Assembly (NCBI GenBank): GCA_003116995.1
Contig: BDSL01000039.1
Span: 310,001 to 374,000, forward strand
Direction of reading: 5' to 3'
Source: Yamagishiella unicocca
Taxonomy: Eukaryota; Chlorophyta; Chlorophyceae; Chlamydomonadales; Volvocaceae
DNA length: 64,000 nt
Each line of letters opens with the position of its first letter. Positions within the stretch are counted from its first letter, which is position 1. The notes under the pieces were generated by a model that was not told where the DNA came from, did no database searches, and was given only the letters and a program-made list of their open reading frames with translations. Below are positions 53,001 through 62,559 of this stretch, in pieces. The position numbers and the translations under genes are program-made.

Positions 53001-55545
53001 CGGACTCACCAGCCCGGGCTCGGCGCAGGGCCTCACGCTGCCGCCGTCGCCGCAGCAGCAGCACCTCGGCTGGGACGTCTTTGGCTCGGCTGGCGGCAGT
53101 GGCGGCGGCGGCGGCGGCAGCTCGGGATCGGGCATGGCGCCGATGCCCGCCAACGCCGCGGCGGCGGCGGCGGCCGCCGCGATGGTCGCAGCGGTGCCAA
53201 CCGGCGCGTTGCCGGCACGGCCGCCGTCCCCAGCGGTGGGTGACCTGCCAGGTGCTGGATCCATCGGCCTGCTGCAACACTTGCTGCACGGTAACGCTGT
53301 CGCCGGCGGCGGCGGCAGCGGCGGTGCGGCTGGCGCCGTACTGTTTCCGGGTGGCCGCCGGGCGTCGGCGGGGGCCGGCTTAGTTGCTGCCGGCGGCGTC
53401 GCTGGGGCGGCGAGTGGCGGCGTGGCCGGTCCTGTCGTTGGAGCTGTTGGGCGGCCTGGCAGCAGCGGCAGCAACGTGCGGCGGGCGTCTGCAACAGTAA
53501 ACACGGGCCAGGCCGGAGGCCTGCGCGTGTTGGGGCTGACGCCGCCGGCGGCGGGCGCCGGCGGGGCATCGCACCCGCCGCAGGTGCTGCAGCTGGATCA
53601 GTCCCCGCCACAGCCGCAGCTGCTGCTCACTGCCGATGCGCTGGCGGCGGCACAATTCTCGGGGCTGCCGGCGTCCCTGCAGCACCGCGCGCAGACTTCT
53701 ATCCAGCAGCACTTTAGGCAGCCGACGTCGGCATCGCTGCTGCTGGGTGGCGGGGGCCCTCCGCCCCACGGCGGTGCCGCCGCCGCGGCCGGCCTGGGCC
53801 GAGGGCACGGCCATGGCCATGGCCCCGGGAACCAGCTGGTGTTGTCGCCGGGAGGTTTATCTACCCATCCGCTGATGCCCTTCAGTAGCATGGGCGGTGG
53901 CGGCGGGGGCGGCGCGGGGATCGGCGCAGCAGCCTTCGAGTACTCGGGCGGAGGGTCGGCTCTGGCGGCGGGAGGCGCCGGCGGCGTGCATCAGCACCTT
54001 GGGTGGCCCGCAGAGCGTGCCGCCGCTGCCGTTGGGGGCGCTGGCGGCGGGGGAGGCGGCATGGATATGTCGTCCTTCTTCGCTGCCGCCGCCGGGAACT
54101 ACCATGCGACGGCATTGGCGGAGGCGACGGCGGAGGCGACCGCGGTGGCGATGGCCGACGACGTTTTGCAGGTGGGTGGTTTAAAGAGAATGGGTGGGTG
54201 GGTGGGTGGGTGGGTGGGTAGGTAGAGGAAGCTGGTGAATCGGCGGAGGAAATCAGGGACTGCTAGCTAGGATCCTGGGCGGCTGAATGGGCGGTAGCAG
54301 GGGGGTGTCGCGTGGGGTACTGCTCGCTCGCAAACAAGGTCCTGGCGTGGGGTGAGTGGTGAGGTGGTGGCGGACCGCCCCAAGAACTGACGCCTGGCGG
54401 AGCCTGGTTAATGGCATGTGCATGACGATGCGATAGCGCATATGACGATGCGCTAGCGAATGCGACAGCAGCGCGAGCGGTTCTTCATAAGGCGTCATGC
54501 CGGTATGCGCGCAATAGGGGGAACGCACATTGGTACTCCGCGCTGCCTCTGGACCGTTTGTCGTATGTTGATTTTGGATATCCCGGACCCACAATTAAGC
54601 TTCATAACCGTATAACCTCTATAACTACACATCAACCTCCTGTGCCTGCACTAGGCGATGGACGCGGACGATGGCGAAGGCTACGCCGGCGGTGGCGGCG
54701 GGGCCATGTACGGCGGCGCTGCCGGCGCCGGCGTCGGCAGAATGTACGGCGGCGGCAGCGATGACTTCATGGACACGGAGCGGTTTAGCCCCGCGGTGGC
54801 AGCCGCCGCCGCCGGCGGCGCCGCCGGCCCGGGGCCTGTCACTCGGGAACCCAGTGCCGCGTCTGACAGCTTCTTCGGAGCCGCCGCCGGTGGTGGAGCG
54901 CTGGGACCCTTCCCTGGGTGCAGCAGCGGCAGTGGCAGCGGCCTGAGCCCCCCAGCTGCTGCTGCGGCGGCGGCAGGTACGAGAGCTGCTGGCGGCGGCG
55001 GTTTGTCGTCCGAAAGTATGGCTGGGCTGGGTCTCGGAGCGGGACAGCCTCTGGGCAGCCTCGAGGGCTTCGGGTCGTGGGGAATGGTGCCGACGCTTCC
55101 GGACCAGTTGGCGGAGTACCATCAGAGGCTGCGCCGAGGCGGAGGGGCCGCCGGCCGCAGCGGCGACATGCCGCCCGTGCCGATGCCGGTGCCGGTGCCA
55201 CCCCAGGCGCAACACACAGGCGCGGCACCCTCCGCGCCCCACCACCAGTACCGCCAGACGCACCAGCACCAGCAAAGCGAGGCGCACCAGCAGCACCAGC
55301 AACACCAGCAGCACCAGCAACACCAGCAGCACCAGCAACACCAGCAACACCAGCAGCACCAGCAACACCAGCAGCGCCAGGAGCGCCAGCAGGGTGAGAC
55401 AGGGGCTTTCGCCGCCACGGCCGGCGGCGGAGGAGGGGGAGGAGGAGGAGGCGTGTTTGGCGAGGACCTCAGCTGCCTGTCCTTCTTGGCGGCTCAGATA
55501 CAGCGACCCAGCGGTGGGCAGGGCGCGGCGGGGGCGCAGGGGTAG
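47015..55545 (+). CDS. SMG7: SMG7/EST1-like protein (nonsense-mediated decay / telomerase-associated family)
   Basis: Eight exons: 47015-47793, 48791-49045, 49363-49562, 50029-50546, 50887-51053, 51360-52465, 52790-54171 and 54655-55545; phases agree, 1,765 residues. The N-terminal half is the 14-3-3-like and alpha-helical EST1 region. WEQALEQERRLRIELR and FEHYDFSSMHEVEPCLWK come first, then PSVHRCLIFLGDLCRY (about 246-261), WERAMSYYRQAARVQPASG, NPYNQMAVMSYY and AVYYYFRSLAVAMPFATARE, and later LPEDSELIGFGPL (593-605). These are the hallmark blocks of SMG5/6/7-EST1. There is no C-terminal PIN nuclease, which fits SMG7 rather than SMG5 or SMG6. From about residue 640 on the chain is low complexity: Gln/Pro, Ala and Gly runs and a final His-Gln-Gln repeat. 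Family members bind phospho-UPF1 in mRNA decay; yeast EST1 recruits telomerase. The start is the first ATG in frame. Confidence 0.88.
48152..48332. repeat. 26-bp tandem repeat in SMG7-like intron 1
   Basis: GCTGCCCTGCAGGACTAGCA, CACAAA repeats about seven times, with a 25-base variant. Each unit carries CCTGCAGG. Confidence 0.92.
48503..48575 (+). repeat. Divergent R1 copy in SMG7-like intron 1
   Basis: GTGAGAGAAACCCGTGAACG, AAAAATCCGTTTGCGATCGA, GGGATGCATGCTGGAGGG follows the R1 order with more changes than other copies. Confidence 0.7.
49588..49692 (+). repeat. Two partial R1 copies in SMG7-like intron 3
   Basis: GCGAGGAAAACCCGTGTACG occurs at about 49590 and 49658. The first continues into ACACCGTTTAGGACAGCCGTTT and ATATGCAGG; the second is only the left end. 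Confidence 0.8.
49807..49837. repeat. 31-base perfect palindrome in SMG7-like intron 3
   Basis: TTCCAAGCGGTATGG, one central T, then CCATACCGCTTGGAA. All 15 base pairs match. Part of it (AATGGTCCA) recurs just to the right. Confidence 0.9.
50740..50885. repeat. Telomere-like CCCTAAA repeats in SMG7-like intron 4
   Basis: CCTAAACCCTAAAC-type motifs alternate with a spacer GCATGCAA(C/T)(C/T)CC for about 140 bases, ending at the acceptor of exon 5. The motif CCCTAAA is the plant and algal-type telomere unit. A single short similar run (CCCAAACCCTAAAACCC) occurs at 3258-3280 before a TPR-RING acceptor. Confidence 0.8.
52205..52258. repeat. (GGT)n run inside an SMG7-like exon
   Basis: About 17 GGT triplets encode a poly-Gly run in exon 6. 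Exon 6 also holds several CAG runs (poly-Gln), and exon 8 holds a CAGCACCAG(C/A)A array near 55290-55380 that encodes His-Gln-Gln repeats. Confidence 0.9.
54173..54225. repeat. GTGGGTGG repeat at an SMG7-like 5' splice site
   Basis: The donor CAG|GTGGGT at 54171/54172 is followed after 20 bases by five to six GGGT units, so the donor hexamer GTGGGT recurs several times within 50 bases. Confidence 0.7.
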
Positions 55546-58500
55546 GGCGCTCCGGAACCAGGGGCCCGGCTGCTGCCCCGGCGGCAGCTGGCGCCCCCGG
55601 CAGCACATTCACGCCTAGGCGGTGGCGACTGCCTGCGAGTTGGAGGTTATAGATTGGGTGCGGCCCATGCCACAGCGGGTTGCGTGAGTGGCGGCATCAC
55701 CACAAGCATCATTTACGGGGTCGATGCGGAGGCAGTAGCAGCAGCCGTGTGGCTTCTGCGGCAGTAGCAGCAGCCGTGTGGCTTCTGCGGCAGTAGCAGC
55801 AGCCGTGTGGCTCCTGCAGCAGTAGCAGCAGCGCTTCTTCGCGCACCAGCGGGCTGCACCGCACCCCCGCACCTGGCGCCAGGGTCCGCTCGCTGGGGCC
55901 GATTCCCGGAGCTCCGCTGCTGAGCTCCGCTGCTCAGCGCCCGCTCAGCTCCCGCTCAGTTCCGCTGCTCAGCTCCGCTGCTCAGCTCCCGCTCAGCTCC
56001 TCGTGCCCTGGGCGGACGGTCGTGGCCGCCTGCCGCCTGCGGTCCCATCCTACCGCCCTCAACATGGTCGACAAGGCCACTCTGCCCCGGCATCCAGCGA
56101 GTGGCATGCGCAGCCCCAAAGCCGCGCCCGCAGCACCCGCAGTCCACAGCCGCGCCCGCAGCACCCAGCTGCGATTTCCGCTTCCCCCCTATTTCCGCTA
56201 CAGCTTGGACTGGTGGCCTGCTTGGACTGGTGGCCGAGCCTGGCGCCGCCGCCGCAACCCGCGCCGGTGGTGCCCAGCGGCACCAGTGGGCCTTACGGCC
56301 GCGCTAAGGAGCACACAGCGTCATGGCCACCATGGCTGAGGTCCACCACCGCCGCCGCCAGCAACATCCAACCGATCGCCGTGTTACGGCCATCACCGCT
56401 CCTAACAGCCTCCCGCAGGGGGCTTGCTTTGCCGGAGCTTGCTTCACCACCCCGACACCACCCCGGTCAGCTATTGCGGCCCACGGTACCCCCCCTGCTG
56501 CTATGCGCCACTTCCATCCTCCATTATATATTCATTTATGCTACGTGAGCTCTGCGGCCACATGAGCTCTGCGGCCACATGAGCTCTGCGGCCACAGCGG
56601 TCACAGCGTACGACATGAGCTCTGCGGCCACAGCGGTCACAGCGTACGACATGAGCTCTGCGGCCACAGCGGTCACAGCGCACGACGTAGCAGCCGTCGT
56701 GGATGAACCACCAGCGCCACGCCATCCGCACCTCCCACCCCGTCGTGTATCCGGTCCTTATGCCGCCCCAAGAGGGGCCGTGGCTGGCGCACCGGTGGCT
56801 CGCCAACGCAGCTCAACCTTCCACACGCGCCGCCGCCGCAGCCTGTCGCAGCTGCGGAGCGCAGCAGCAGCCGCGACCGCCGCCGCTGCAGCGCCCGCAG
56901 CAGCAGCAGCAGCGCCCGCAGCAGCAGCAGCGGCAACCGCTTTTGACGCGTACGTCAGGTTCCGCCGGTGCTGACGTCACGGGCAGCAGCAAGGAGTCGC
57001 TGGGCGCCGAAACTGGTTCCGGAGCGACCCACCGCAAGGGCCCGCAGCTGCGCGTCTCCATCCGCCCATCCGGCGCCGCATCGGCTGCGACAGGCTGTGC
57101 GGCGGGCATGGTTTGCCATTACACGGATCCAGCACGCCGCGGCCGCCGCGGCGTCGAGCGCCAGCGGCTGCCACCAGCCGCTCGCTTTATGTTGTTGTTC
57201 CAGCGAATTCCGGAGCCTCACCTCTCCTTCCCAGCACGGCCCTGGCCGCCCTGGCCGGAGAGCCAGGAGAGGCCGCACAAGGAGAGAGGTAGCGGGAGAG
57301 GGGAAGAGGCGTAGACGGAGAGGGAGAGAGGACAGACCGACAATTAGGTTAGAGCTCGGCGGGAAAAGGCGCACTCCAGGGGAGGCAGATCTCTCCGGGA
57401 GGTCCGGCGTCCGTGGAGTGTGTCGCTGGGGGTTTTTGTTGTCCACGTCACGCAGAGTGGGTGGGCGACTGTCAGGCTTCTGGGCGCGCCCGTCCCCTGC
57501 TGTACGTGCGAACGGTTTTAGCTTTTGAGACACTGCATGTGCCGCGTCCGAAGTGATGTTGCTCGATCGTTAAATAGTGATGCAAGGTGTTCCGCTGCAG
57601 CCCCCAAACGTATACGTTAGTTGTCTGTTGGCCCATATGACTCATGCCGGGTGCGTCCCGTCGAATCCGCCTGTCGCTTCTAGGTAGGGCAAAGGCCTTG
57701 GTCGGTGCCAGAGCGCCTGTCGGTGTGTTTATTCGCTTCCCGTCCTTGCGCTGCCGCGTTTTTAGAGGAGCTATTTCGGGTTGCAATTACTTATAAAAAA
57801 AAGGCTGGGGTGAGAGCCGTTTATGGATTCGCAGCAACCAACCAACTACTTGACTGGAGTTTGGGACGGGCGGCGTGGAGAATAGCCTGGGTAAGGGCGA
57901 GGTGACTTGGCGGGTGGCGCATTGGGCAACTGATTTGGTACCGGGTATTTCTGTTACTGTCTCGGGTTGCTAAGTTAGGCATGGGTAGCGGGGCAGGATA
58001 GGGAGTTAAGGGAAGCCAAGGATATAACGTGATGGCCGCTTGGACTGGATTGAATCAGCTGCGGCTGGGATGGTAGGTGGCCTGGGGTTGGAATTGCAGC
58101 AGCGGCGGACGCACTGCCGCAGCCCATAAGCCCCGTATGGCATGTAGCCAAGTGTGGCATTTTTGTGTGATAGCGCTTGGGCCAGGGATGGGGAGCTAGC
58201 TAGGGAGCGTTTAGACACGCAATTCGGGTTGCTTTTGTGTGGTGTGGTGGCGCTCGGGATGGCTTGTGTCGGGTAACGTGTTTCTTTCTGGCTTGGCGGC
58301 ATCTGGTTGGGCTGACGCGGCGGGCTGACGCTGTGGGCTGAGACGGCCTGGGTGGTGGCCAGACGGGGCCGCTATTCGAGTCTGGTTCATGCACTGCCCG
58401 CATGGAAACGGAGGCCTCCTTGTCGGATGGATGTGGTGGGAGGAGGGGCGCACCGCGGCTGCGGTCTCGGCGCAAGGCTGAGCAGCGCGGGCGGAGGCGG

Positions 58501-59840
58501 TGGGCCAAGGTGATGCCTCGTGCGGCGGGGCTGGGAGGAGGCAGTAGTCATGCTATATGCGCTTAAGGTTGCCATTCGTATAGAGTACGGATAGGGCCGG
58601 TTTATGGTAGTTTTACCCCTGTGGGCAGGTATGAGAAGAAACCCGTGGGTTTTACCAGAGGGGTAAAACACACGGGTGAGGCCAGGAGGTGGATCGGTCG
58701 GTTTCCATGTTCGCGGTGTGAGCCTGTGTGAGGCTGTGACGGAGGGAGTCGCCACAGCGCCGTGTCGGAAGAAGTGCGGGCGGCTCGTTGTGCGACAGCC
58801 CCTGTGTGCTCACCTGCGCACCTCCTGGGCCTTCTGGGAGCTAATCTGTGGGAGCTGGCTTGTCGGGCTGCCGGCAGCAAGCATTGCAGTCGCAGCACCT
58901 CCTTTCCTGCTGCGTAGTTGGCGGGTGCCAGATGGGGGGCAACTGCAACAACCTCCGCCGCACCAGTGCGGCGCTACGGATGCGCCACCGGTGCGATTTG
59001 TCACCGTAGTTTACCGTACTAGTACGGCTGAATGCCGTTTGGGGGCTGCCTTACCTCCCGAGTGTGCTAAGCAGGCTGCGGTGGTTCCTGTGCGAGGATG
59101 TCCAGACCGCGGAGCACCTTGCAGCAGTTGCGCAGGCTGGCGTCGGGTTGCCGTGTGCAAGGTAGGCCAACCGCGCGGTGAAGCGAGGGGGCGCGCATTT
59201 CGGCCCGGAAGACGGCAACCGGTCGCATACCGGCCAGCCGGCAGCGCGATTCCGCAGAAGGTGCCGGCAGGTTTATCACCAGCTTCACACCGCCAGCTTG
59301 CACCGCTAGGTTGCCATGCGAGCTTTGAACGTCGGTCCTGAAGGTCCCAACACTGCTGGATGTTTGACTTAGTTTTCGCAGGAGCCGTGTGGTTTCGAGG
59401 AAGACCCGTGGATGCCAGAAGAAACCGTGTAGAACAGCCGTGTAGGGTGCGTTCGCGCACTGACACCGTCTTGCAGCGGTGCACGGAAACACGCTTGCTG
59501 ACGGCTTGTAAGGAACACGCAGTCATCGGATGGAGCTGGCGCTTCGGGGCGCGCGACCGCCAGTCGAGGCGCAGGCCGCGCAGCCGTCAGCACGTCTTCG
59601 CGTGGCCTGCCGCACATGGCCTGGAGCTCCGGCTTTTTGGGTGGTGGCTCAGGCCCCCCGGTCCCAGGCACGAAACATAGGGATACAGCGGCCGCGAGAC
59701 TTACATAGGAGACAGCAGTCTTGAGCGGGTAGTGTATGAGCCCACCAGCTGGCGTTCCAGTACATTCGGTACCACAAAACAGGTCCGACTGGACCCCGTC
59801 AGTAACTGGCTGCCGGCACGCCCTCACAACTTTTTGTTGT
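55546..59840 (+). other. Low-complexity region downstream of the SMG7-like gene
   Basis: Contains a 29-base array (GCAGTAGCAGCAGCCGTGTGG, about three copies, 55735-55830), CTCAGCTCCGCTG units (55912-56000), and a 36-base array (ACATGAGCTCTGCGGCCACA, GCGGTCACAGCGTACG) at about 56540-56690. Open frames at 56700-57310 are Ala/Gln-rich and resemble the SMG7-like tail in composition, but no splice-supported model could be made. No plus-strand TGTAA was seen until 59841, so either a very long 3' UTR or an unrecognised gene may occupy this stretch. From 57900 to 59350 nothing is recognised. Confidence 0.35.
59391..59440 (+). repeat. R1 interspersed repeat copy (5' half)
   Basis: TTTCGAGGAAGACCCGTGG, ATGCCAGAAGAAACCGTGTA, GAACAGCCG: the left half of R1. 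A weaker trace (GAAGAAACCCGTGGG) lies at about 58632. Confidence 0.85.
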
Positions 59841-59853
59841 TGTAACGGTTACA
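59841..59853. terminator. Overlapping convergent poly(A) signals
   Basis: TGTAACGGTTACA has TGTAA on both strands, palindromic except for the central base. On the minus strand it lies about 600 bases past the FHA gene stop. On the plus strand it would end whatever transcript crosses 55.5-59.8 kb. CGTTACAGTGGG near 23820 has the same right-hand context (GTTACAGTGGG). Confidence 0.55.
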
Positions 59854-60454
59854 GTGGGTTCCAGACCAAGAGGTAGAACCATCGGGCGCATCGCCTGACA
59901 GCTGTGTACGTAACGCGGCAACACACCGAAGCATGCGTGGCCACGGAGCGCGACGGGTCGTGGCCTACCTGCTCCAGCAGTGCACCGTGCGGCTCAGCAC
60001 ACATGCCCGGCGTATCGGCCCGCCACCTGGCCCCGAGTCTATTTCGCGCGACGACAACCTCACCACACAATTCTCCTGGCATTGCGACCACAGCACTCAA
60101 ACATCCCCGCACCAGAAACCATAACTACCGGCATGCTCAGCAGCGAGGACCCGCAAGTGGCCCACTGACCCATGCACGTCTTGTCGGTGAGGACTGCATG
60201 CCCAGCCCGCGTATTATTCTTCAGACAAACCAGGCGGAGCTTGGAGTTGCCTTCCTTTTGGATTTGGGCGTGCAGCGGGCATCCCGGCACAACGGCCCGC
60301 TGCCTAATCCAGGGACCAGGACCTTGGCCCCCATTGGAGGCCTCGCAGTACCCGTTCATCTCCTGCCATGTCTCGCCCCAAAGCCAGGAGCCAGCAGTGT
60401 GTGTGCTGGCGCAATCATCCCCTACCACCGAAGGCCTTCCTAGTGCCCGCCAGC
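59854..60454. other. 3' flank of the FHA gene
   Basis: No gene recognised. Probably mostly the 3' UTR of the FHA-domain gene. Confidence 0.4.
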
Positions 60455-61303
60455 TCAAAAGACGCCTGGAAACCCGTTGTTCCCAGCACCGTACCCGTAC
60501 GACGTCCCATTATCGTACGGAAGCGCGCCGGCGTTGATCAGCGCGTCGTCATCGTCATGCTGATTCGTGTAGTGTTGCACCCCGGAGGGCTCGACCACGG
60601 CCGGGACGTGCTGCGACTGCAGCTGCGGGTACACGTGCGGGTGCTGATGTGGCGCTGCGTGCACGGGCGACGGCAGGGGCACGGGCACGCCACCTGCCGG
60701 ACCTTGGGGTGCGCCGGCCGCCGCCTGCACGGATTGCTGCTGCGGTGACTGGTGCTGGTGTACGTCCGCCATAGGCTGCGGCGTAGCGGCAACCGACGCA
60801 GACACGGGCGCCACTGGAGCCGCGGCCGCAGGGGCGGCCACCCCGGGCGCGGGCGACGGCTCCGTCCGACGCCGTTTGCGTGATTGCCCGCCCATGGCCC
60901 TGGGCATGAGGAAATAGAACCGCTTCTCGCCCATGATCAGCAGGTCCTGGGATCGCAAAGGCGTGGGCGGCGAGTCCGGCGTGTACAAGTGAGCTGCGCC
61001 ATTTCGACAATTTTCCACCTGCACACCGTTCTTGCCGAGAACTACAAGTTCAAAGCATTTGGAGTCAAAGTTGTAGCGGATTGTCGCGTGTTGTCGACTG
61101 ATCGTCGTGCTGTCGCCAAGGATTAGGTCGAGCGTGCTGTTTTTACTCGTGCGGCCAATTGTTATCTCGTATTTTTTGACGAAGAATTCGATGCCGTCGC
61201 CCTGAAGCTTGGCAAAGCCGCAGCGTGCTAACCGAGGATCGTTCGGGGCAATGAAGACCCCACCGCCTGAAGGACCCACAGGATTTGTTGGACCTGCCTC
61301 CAT
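60455..61303 (-). CDS. FHA-domain nuclear protein (plant FHA2 / fungal FHL1-like)
   Basis: A single uninterrupted exon of 282 residues, unusual here because every other long gene is heavily spliced. The FHA domain covers about residues 30-135: FAKLQGDGIEFFVKKYEITI, then Gly50-Arg51, the phosphothreonine-binding SRQH (69-72), and VLGKNG with Asn92-Gly93. It ends SQDLLIMGEKRFYFLMP, a block shared with plant FHA2 and fungal FHL1-type FHA domains. SRKRRRTEP (141-149) is a likely nuclear localisation signal. The rest is Ala/Pro/Gln/His-rich and ends NNGFPGVF. Such proteins bind phosphothreonine partners; in yeast FHL1 controls ribosomal-protein genes. Partners here are unknown. The ATG at 61303 is the first in frame before the conserved region; a TATA-like motif lies about 117 bases upstream. 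Confidence 0.9.
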   Translation of the reverse strand: MEAGPTNPVGPSGGGVFIAPNDPRLARCGFAKLQGDGIEFFVKKYEITIGRTSKNSTLDLILGDSTTISRQHATIRYNFDSKCFELVVLGKNGVQVENCRNGAAHLYTPDSPPTPLRSQDLLIMGEKRFYFLMPRAMGGQSRKRRRTEPSPAPGVAAPAAAAPVAPVSASVAATPQPMADVHQHQSPQQQSVQAAAGAPQGPAGGVPVPLPSPVHAAPHQHPHVYPQLQSQHVPAVVEPSGVQHYTNQHDDDDALINAGALPYDNGTSYGYGAGNNGFPGVF

Positions 61304-61418
61304 AACTTGTGTTTGGCTATCAGAGCGTGGTGGAAGGCAGGCAAAGAGGAATCGTGAAAATACAAAATATACGTTGGGCAACAAACGCCCTGCAATGTAT
61401 TCGTGACGCAAATTCGCC

Positions 61419-61425
61419 TATATAA
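61419..61425 (-). promoter_or_regulatory. TATA-like motif upstream of the FHA gene
   Basis: TATATAA on the plus strand (TTATATA on the minus), about 117 bases before the start codon in an AT-rich flank. Confidence 0.45.
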
Positions 61426-62559
61426 CTGCTGGTTCCAGTTCTGGTATCTTGGGAGGGAGATAGGCCGACATAGGTAGGAATGCTGAGTCAAAGCCCGTCG
61501 TACAAGGTTGTCGTGAGTTATCAAATCTGCGCATCTGTCGCTGTTCACACCCTCCGCTATGCCCATAATGTACACACCGTAGCCGCACAACGGTGCGAAT
61601 CTCCGCAACCGGATTGCCACCAATCCCCCCCACCAAGCACGCGCGAACCAGAAGGCCTGAGGTTCCCGCCCTGTAGTGCCCACCAGCTCCTTAAGCCGAC
61701 AACCTCGCCCGGAAAGACGTCTTCATGGGACTCCCAGCCTTGCAACTTCCTGATCACCCTGCGCATGACGCAGCTTACATCGGGTCGGTCCTGACTCGTC
61801 CTGACAGGCAGACTCCTCTCCCGCCAGTTCTGCGCTGCATGAACGAGGGCTAGGTTGGCTAGCTGCCTCGCGCATGGTCACACGTACAAGCTCGCTCCAC
61901 CCGCGTCCTTCTGACCTTGTTGTCAGGAAGCGAAGCCGACCGCACAAGCAAACATGATCTGGCTGGACGGGCAGTCGTGACTCCCCGCACAGATACCGGT
62001 ATGGTGACTTTGCTGGTCCGGCCGACTGGCTGAAAAGCTGCTGTCGCCGCCCCCATCGTAAGGTTCCACAATCTAACCATTGCCGGTACTAGAGCCGGTA
62101 CTAGAGCCGGTACTAGAGCCGGTACTAGAGCCGGTACTAGAGCCGGTACTAGAGCCGGTACTAGAGCCGGTACTAGAGCCGTTATTACACCCTGCCCAGC
62201 CGTCGTCCATTCAGCGGCCATGAGCACTGTCTCTCATGCCAGCAAAACGTTCCAAGCACCATGTGCGCAAAACCGGCGTGTATCGCGTCGCGCGCTCTTC
62301 CTCCACAGCTCCTCTCGTGCGCACCAGATATCCCGCTACACACACACACACACCAACGCAAATTATGTTTTCGGCCAAGGTCATACTTTTGGCCTCCTGA
62401 TGGTTTATTCATGGTTTCTGGGCCAGTCCCAGCCCCAAAAAATTATTATACGGCACCAACCGCCGTGATCCCCAACCCCAGCCCCGCTGGCTCCCGCGCG
62501 TCCATTACCCCGAATCCAACCATCCCCACAGCGCCCCAACCCTCCGCGCTCAAACAACC
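61426..62559. other. Intergenic region between FHA and Ap4A phosphorylase genes
   Basis: No gene recognised. A 12-base tandem repeat (GCCGGTACTAGA, about eight copies) lies at 62086-62181 and gives a spurious Val-Pro-Ala-Leu frame on the minus strand. A minus-strand TGTAA near 61776 could end the Ap4A phosphorylase transcript. Confidence 0.5.
62086..62181. repeat. 12-bp minisatellite GCCGGTACTAGA, about 8 copies
   Basis: Nearly perfect 12-base tandem units ending at GAGCCGTTATTACACC. Each unit contains GGTAC and CTAG. Non-coding. Confidence 0.95.

Noticed and set aside
54625..55608. 327-codon minus-strand ORF with Leu-Val-Leu-Leu repeats, membrane-like
   Set aside because: Antisense of the His-Gln-Gln repeat exon of the SMG7-like gene; no independent features.
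62086..62227. Val-Pro-Ala-Leu repeat protein
   Set aside because: A frame of a 12-bp non-coding minisatellite between two genes.
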